This document shows, piece by piece, positions 5,030 to 7,308 of a DNA stretch of 7,308 nucleotides; within the stretch, counting starts at the first letter, position 1, and each line of letters starts with the position of its first letter. The stretch spans positions 1 through 7,308 of the forward strand of contig CAIKHC010000009.1 in NCBI GenBank assembly GCA_903827085.1, given 5' to 3'. Origin of the DNA: an uncultured Candidatus Nemicrothrix sp. (GTDB lineage Bacteria; Actinomycetota; Acidimicrobiia; Acidimicrobiales; Acidimicrobilacustridaceae). A program made the position numbers and the translations under genes. The notes under the pieces are model-generated. The model had not been told where the DNA came from, made no database searches, and saw nothing but the letters and a program-made list of their open reading frames with translations.

Positions 5030-6248
5030 TTTCCTTCCAGGGAAGGTCTTTGTCGGGCGAGACGTCACGCGGAAGGCCAAGAGCGCGTTCAGCGATCATG
5101 TTTCGGTGCACCTCGGTTGTACCGCCACCGATTCGTGAACCGAACTGACCCATGTGAACCGACTGCCAGAAACCGTTCTGCGGAGCGTCGGACTTATCGA
5201 GCATTCCGTCCGGACCTTCGAGTTCAAGTGCGAGGTCGTATCGCTTTTCGGCGGCCTGCACCATGAAGTTCTTCATCACCGATGGGTCAGGAGGATTTCC
5301 ACGACCGTTGAGGATGAATGACTGCATGCGCAGTCCGAGAAGTTGCAACATGCGCTCGCGCGCATAGGCGTCGGCCAACCGCAAACGGATATCGGGATCC
5401 TCAGTACGTCCATACTTGCGAGCAAGACCGAGTACGCCTTCGAAACCATTTGAACCGCCAGCGCCGGAACCAATCATGCCGGCTTCGCTGCTCAACACCG
5501 TTCGGGTAACTGCCCATCCTTCGTTGATCTCGCCAACAACGTTCTCGACAGGAATCATGACGTCGTTGAAGAAGACCTCGTTGAAGTGCGCCTGACCAGT
5601 CGACTGCACGAGCGGACGAACTTCGATGCCCGGAGTGGCCATGTCGACGAGGAAGAACGTCACGCCCTTGTGCTTCGGCACATCGGGATCGGTACGTGTA
5701 ACGAGGATGCCCCAATCGGCGAACTGCGCTTGGGTGTTCCACACCTTCTGGCCATTGACAATGAACGAATCGCCGTCACGCACTGCACGGGTTGAGAGCG
5801 CTGCGAGATCGGAGCCAGCACCTGGTTCAGAGAACAACTGACACCAGTTCACCGAACCATCGAGAAGGCCCGGGAGAAATCGCTGCTGCTGTTCGGGAGT
5901 TCCATGGCGCATGATTGGCGGACCAACCAGCGACTGCACCGCACCGATAAACCCTGCGGTGACGTCGTACTTCGATGCTTCTTGACCGAAGATCACCGAA
6001 ACCGCAGCGCTGTCACCGCGGCCACCAAACGACTTTGGCCAAGTGATCCCAGCCCATCCGTTCTCCGACAGCACCTTCTGCCATGCGCGACAACGTTCCA
6101 TGTAGGCACGGGCGGCTTCTTCGGAATCGTCGACTGGTCCGCGGGACCAATCGGATTCTGTGCCGGTCTTGAGTGTGGCGTTTGCATCGAGGAACGCCCG
6201 GATCTCGGCCCGGAGTTCTGCTTCTTCTGGAGATTCGTCGAAGTTCAC
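5016..6248 (-). CDS. Acyl-CoA dehydrogenase (FadE-type), FAD-dependent
   Basis: A complete 410-residue acyl-CoA dehydrogenase. The N-terminal helical domain has GWAGITWPKSFGGRG (64-78) and VGPPIMRHGTPEQQ (108-121). The FAD-contacting middle strand has QLFSEPGAGSDLAAL (137-151) and GQKVWNTQAQFADWGIL (166-182). The C-terminal end has GSRIGGGTTEVHRNMIAERALGLPRD (370-395). It oxidises an acyl-CoA thioester to the 2-enoyl form and passes electrons to ETF; it is cytoplasmic. The position of the MCAD catalytic Glu (YEGT) is Gly375 here. Glu255, in TVLSSEAGMIGSG, sits where isovaleryl-CoA and long-chain enzymes carry theirs and is the likely base. The start is GTG 6248, the first start codon of the frame and just before the usual ACAD beginning; no Shine-Dalgarno is present, but a -10-like box lies 8 nt upstream. 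The gene converges on the amidohydrolase-like gene and diverges from the lipoprotein gene. Chain length or ring specificity cannot be read. Confidence 0.96.
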   Translation of the reverse strand: MNFDESPEEAELRAEIRAFLDANATLKTGTESDWSRGPVDDSEEAARAYMERCRAWQKVLSENGWAGITWPKSFGGRGDSAAVSVIFGQEASKYDVTAGFIGAVQSLVGPPIMRHGTPEQQQRFLPGLLDGSVNWCQLFSEPGAGSDLAALSTRAVRDGDSFIVNGQKVWNTQAQFADWGILVTRTDPDVPKHKGVTFFLVDMATPGIEVRPLVQSTGQAHFNEVFFNDVMIPVENVVGEINEGWAVTRTVLSSEAGMIGSGAGGSNGFEGVLGLARKYGRTEDPDIRLRLADAYARERMLQLLGLRMQSFILNGRGNPPDPSVMKNFMVQAAEKRYDLALELEGPDGMLDKSDAPQNGFWQSVHMGQFGSRIGGGTTEVHRNMIAERALGLPRDVSPDKDLPWKEILKA

Positions 6249-6256
6249 GAAATCTG

Positions 6257-6286
6257 ACTCTAGATGCGGTCGACAGCCCCGTTGAA
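6257..6286 (-). promoter_or_regulatory. Possible promoter of a leaderless acyl-CoA dehydrogenase mRNA
   Basis: On the minus strand, TTCAAC (6281-6286) is followed after 18 nt by TAGAGT (6257-6262), a TAnnnT-type -10 box. Eight nucleotides then lead to GTG 6248, putting the transcription start at or next to the start codon. The absence of a Shine-Dalgarno agrees with this. Inference from spacing and hexamers only. Confidence 0.4.
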
Positions 6287-6309
6287 CGAGGACCGACGGC
6301 GCCGGGCCG

Positions 6310-6315
6310 TAGTCT
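6310..6315 (+). promoter_or_regulatory. Possible -10 box of a leaderless lipoprotein mRNA
   Basis: TAGTCT is a TAnnnT-type -10 hexamer ending 7 nt before ATG 6323. No Shine-Dalgarno precedes the ATG. The only -35-like hexamer nearby, TTGAAC at 6282-6287, is 22 nt upstream, too far for a standard promoter, so the call rests on the -10 and its spacing. Confidence 0.33.
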
Positions 6316-6322
6316 CAGCACA

Positions 6323-6946
6323 ATGCGATCTCACCCCAGACCCCCAAGCGATCGCGCTTCCCGGCAGACCAGTTTCGGCCGCCGTCGATGTGCCCTCGTT
6401 CTCGCGATCGGCGTCTTTGCGCTGCTCGCTGGTTGTTCGGGCGGTTCCTCGGCGGGTTCCGACGAGTCCGCCACAACCTCGACCGTCGCTCCTCCTGAAG
6501 CGACCGCCACCTATGTGGATCCGGCCACCCCGATCACGACCACAGTCGGCAAGGAATTCGCGATCATGCTGCCGGCCGATCCCGGTTCAGGGTGGCGCTG
6601 GGTGCTTGCCCCGATCGACAACTCCCGTCTCATCGCTCTCGGCTCCCGTTTCAGCGATGACCCAGACCTGTTACGCAAAGCCGAGAGCGCAACGACAACG
6701 ACGACCAGAGTCCGGGCGGGAAATCTCACGACGAGTTCAACAACGCAAACGACACTTCCGGCAGTCCTACCGCTCGTCCAGATCATTTCGTTCGCGGGTC
6801 GCGCCGTTGGCCCCGCAACAATCTCGTTGAGCTACAACCAAATAGCGGGCGTTCCACAAGCCCAAAACAACGTGGCGATATTCACCGTGCAGGTCGTTCC
6901 TGCGACGCCGCCAACAACAGCTTCAACGACCACAACAATCAACTGA
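6323..6946 (+). CDS. Secreted lipoprotein with chagasin-like (I42 protease inhibitor) domain and Thr-rich linkers
   Basis: A 207-residue protein. Arg-rich residues 1-22 precede a hydrophobic stretch ALVLAIGVFALLAGC with lipobox L35-A-G-C38, so it is probably exported, lipidated at Cys38 and anchored outside the cytoplasmic membrane. A Ser/Thr/Pro/Ala linker follows (39-73). Residues 74-193 follow the pattern of chagasin-family cysteine protease inhibitors: VGKEFAIMLPADPGSGWRW (75-93), with D86-P-G-S-G-W at the NPTTGY loop, then VQIISFAGRAVGPATISLSY (152-171) and NVAIFTVQVV (183-192). The RPW loop is not conserved (YNQIAG at 171-176), and a Thr-rich stretch at about 121-147 interrupts the domain. 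The tail is again Thr-rich. The role may be inhibition of papain-like proteases or simply an extracellular beta-sandwich domain. An upstream in-frame start at 6173 would bury the signal peptide and overlap the dehydrogenase gene, so ATG 6323 is chosen. Lipoprotein call firm, I42 similarity moderate. Confidence 0.85.
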   Translation: MRSHPRPPSDRASRQTSFGRRRCALVLAIGVFALLAGCSGGSSAGSDESATTSTVAPPEATATYVDPATPITTTVGKEFAIMLPADPGSGWRWVLAPIDNSRLIALGSRFSDDPDLLRKAESATTTTTRVRAGNLTTSSTTQTTLPAVLPLVQIISFAGRAVGPATISLSYNQIAGVPQAQNNVAIFTVQVVPATPPTTASTTTTIN

Positions 6947-6964
6947 CCGAATCAAGGGTCCTCG

Positions 6965-7308
6965 TTACTCCCCTGTTTCCTGCGACTTCCGTTCCGATTC
7001 CAGTTTCGCTTGATCACCGCCAAGGACGAATCCAGGAGCCACACCCTCGTCGTAATCGAGCGGACGCATCGCAAGATCGATCGCCGTCCAGAGTGTGCGT
7101 GAATAGGGGAAGAAAAGGAACGGCACAACGAGTGCTGATGCAGCCGTTGCTCCACCAATGATCCACATCGGCGGATCAGGCCATGTCGCAGCAACGCTGA
7201 TGATCAGGATCAAAACGACAACCAGCTGCACAAGGCAGATATTCAAAAACCACGACCCGAGCCAGTGCCCCGGGAGTCGGCCGAAAACCAAACCGCATTG
7301 CGGGCACT
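6965..7308 (-). CDS. DUF983 family membrane protein, 5' end outside window
   Basis: The frame is open to the right edge and its visible part begins CPQCGLVFGRLPGHWLGSW, the second CPxCG knuckle of the DUF983 zinc-ribbon proteins. Two hydrophobic segments follow (FLNICLVQLVVVLILIISVA and WIIGGATAASALVVPFLF), then PYSRTLWTAIDLAMRPLDYDE, a hallmark of the family. A short polar tail ends at TAA 6965. The missing N-terminus should carry the first CPxCG knuckle. The protein is expected in the cytoplasmic membrane with a cytoplasmic zinc ribbon; its function is not established in the family. A TTG at 7291 could be read as a start but would cut the zinc knuckle, so the real start lies outside the window. 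It converges with the lipoprotein gene, leaving an 18-nt gap without a clear terminator. Confidence 0.9.
   Translation of the reverse strand, partial: CPQCGLVFGRLPGHWLGSWFLNICLVQLVVVLILIISVAATWPDPPMWIIGGATAASALVVPFLFFPYSRTLWTAIDLAMRPLDYDEGVAPGFVLGGDQAKLESERKSQETGE

Noticed and set aside
6173..6322. 50-residue N-terminal extension of the lipoprotein
   Set aside because: It would overlap the dehydrogenase gene and place the lipoprotein signal peptide far from the N-terminus.
6690..6710. ACG/ACC-rich microsatellite-like run in the lipoprotein gene
   Set aside because: It is simply the codons of a Thr run within a Thr-rich segment; units are imperfect and too few for a phase-variable repeat.
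7289..7291. TTG as start of the DUF983 protein
   Set aside because: The frame continues upstream with CPQCG, an essential zinc knuckle of the family, so the start is outside the window.

Overview
The window is a gene-dense piece of a bacterial chromosome with moderately high GC. It holds nine protein genes, two of them cut by the window edges. Protein content points to an actinobacterium, and by overall style to the Acidimicrobiia (Ilumatobacter/Microthrix-like). Pointers are a [3Fe-4S] ferredoxin with a putidaredoxin-type reductase, an acyl-CoA dehydrogenase and CoA-transferase of mycobacterial flavour, a Thr-rich lipoprotein, and several genes without a Shine-Dalgarno sequence but with an A2/T6-type -10 element 7-8 nt before the start codon. 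The lineage is an inference from protein style. I saw no tRNA, rRNA, CRISPR array, insertion sequence, integrase or phage gene.

Layout, left to right. 1-1029 (-): NADH:ferredoxin reductase, C-terminus beyond the left edge. 1073-1267 (-): small [3Fe-4S] ferredoxin, upstream of the reductase in the same transcript. 1268-1392: divergent promoter region. 1393-2622 (+): family III (CaiB/BaiF) CoA-transferase. 2661-3716 (+): polytopic membrane protein of the flippase-like LPG-synthase-TM family. 3717-3838: leader with short inverted repeats. 3839-4084 (+): unrecognised 81-residue helical protein with a strong ribosome binding site. 4156-5019 (+): amidohydrolase-2-like protein lacking most metal ligands. 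5016-6248 (-): acyl-CoA dehydrogenase, convergent with the amidohydrolase and overlapping it by the 4-bp CTAG. 6249-6322: compact divergent promoter region. 6323-6946 (+): lipoprotein with a chagasin (I42) inhibitor-like domain. 6965-7308 (-): DUF983 zinc-ribbon membrane protein, N-terminus beyond the right edge.

How the parts may fit together. The ferredoxin and reductase form an electron chain from NAD(P)H to an oxygenase, most often a cytochrome P450, which is not in the window. The CoA-transferase, acyl-CoA dehydrogenase and amidohydrolase-like protein are the gene types found together in actinobacterial clusters for catabolism of lipids, steroids, terpenoids or aromatic side chains. A role in acyl-CoA catabolism is therefore the best guess; the substrate cannot be read from the sequence. 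The flippase-like, I42-like and DUF983 proteins look like ordinary envelope genes.

I found no clearly new multi-gene system. The best leads are local: a CoA-transferase with Gly at the expected catalytic Asp position, a metal-ligand-depleted amidohydrolase next to an unknown small protein, a CTAG shared by two stop codons inside the loop of a perfect inverted repeat, and an envelope lipoprotein with an inhibitor-like fold split by a Thr-rich insertion.
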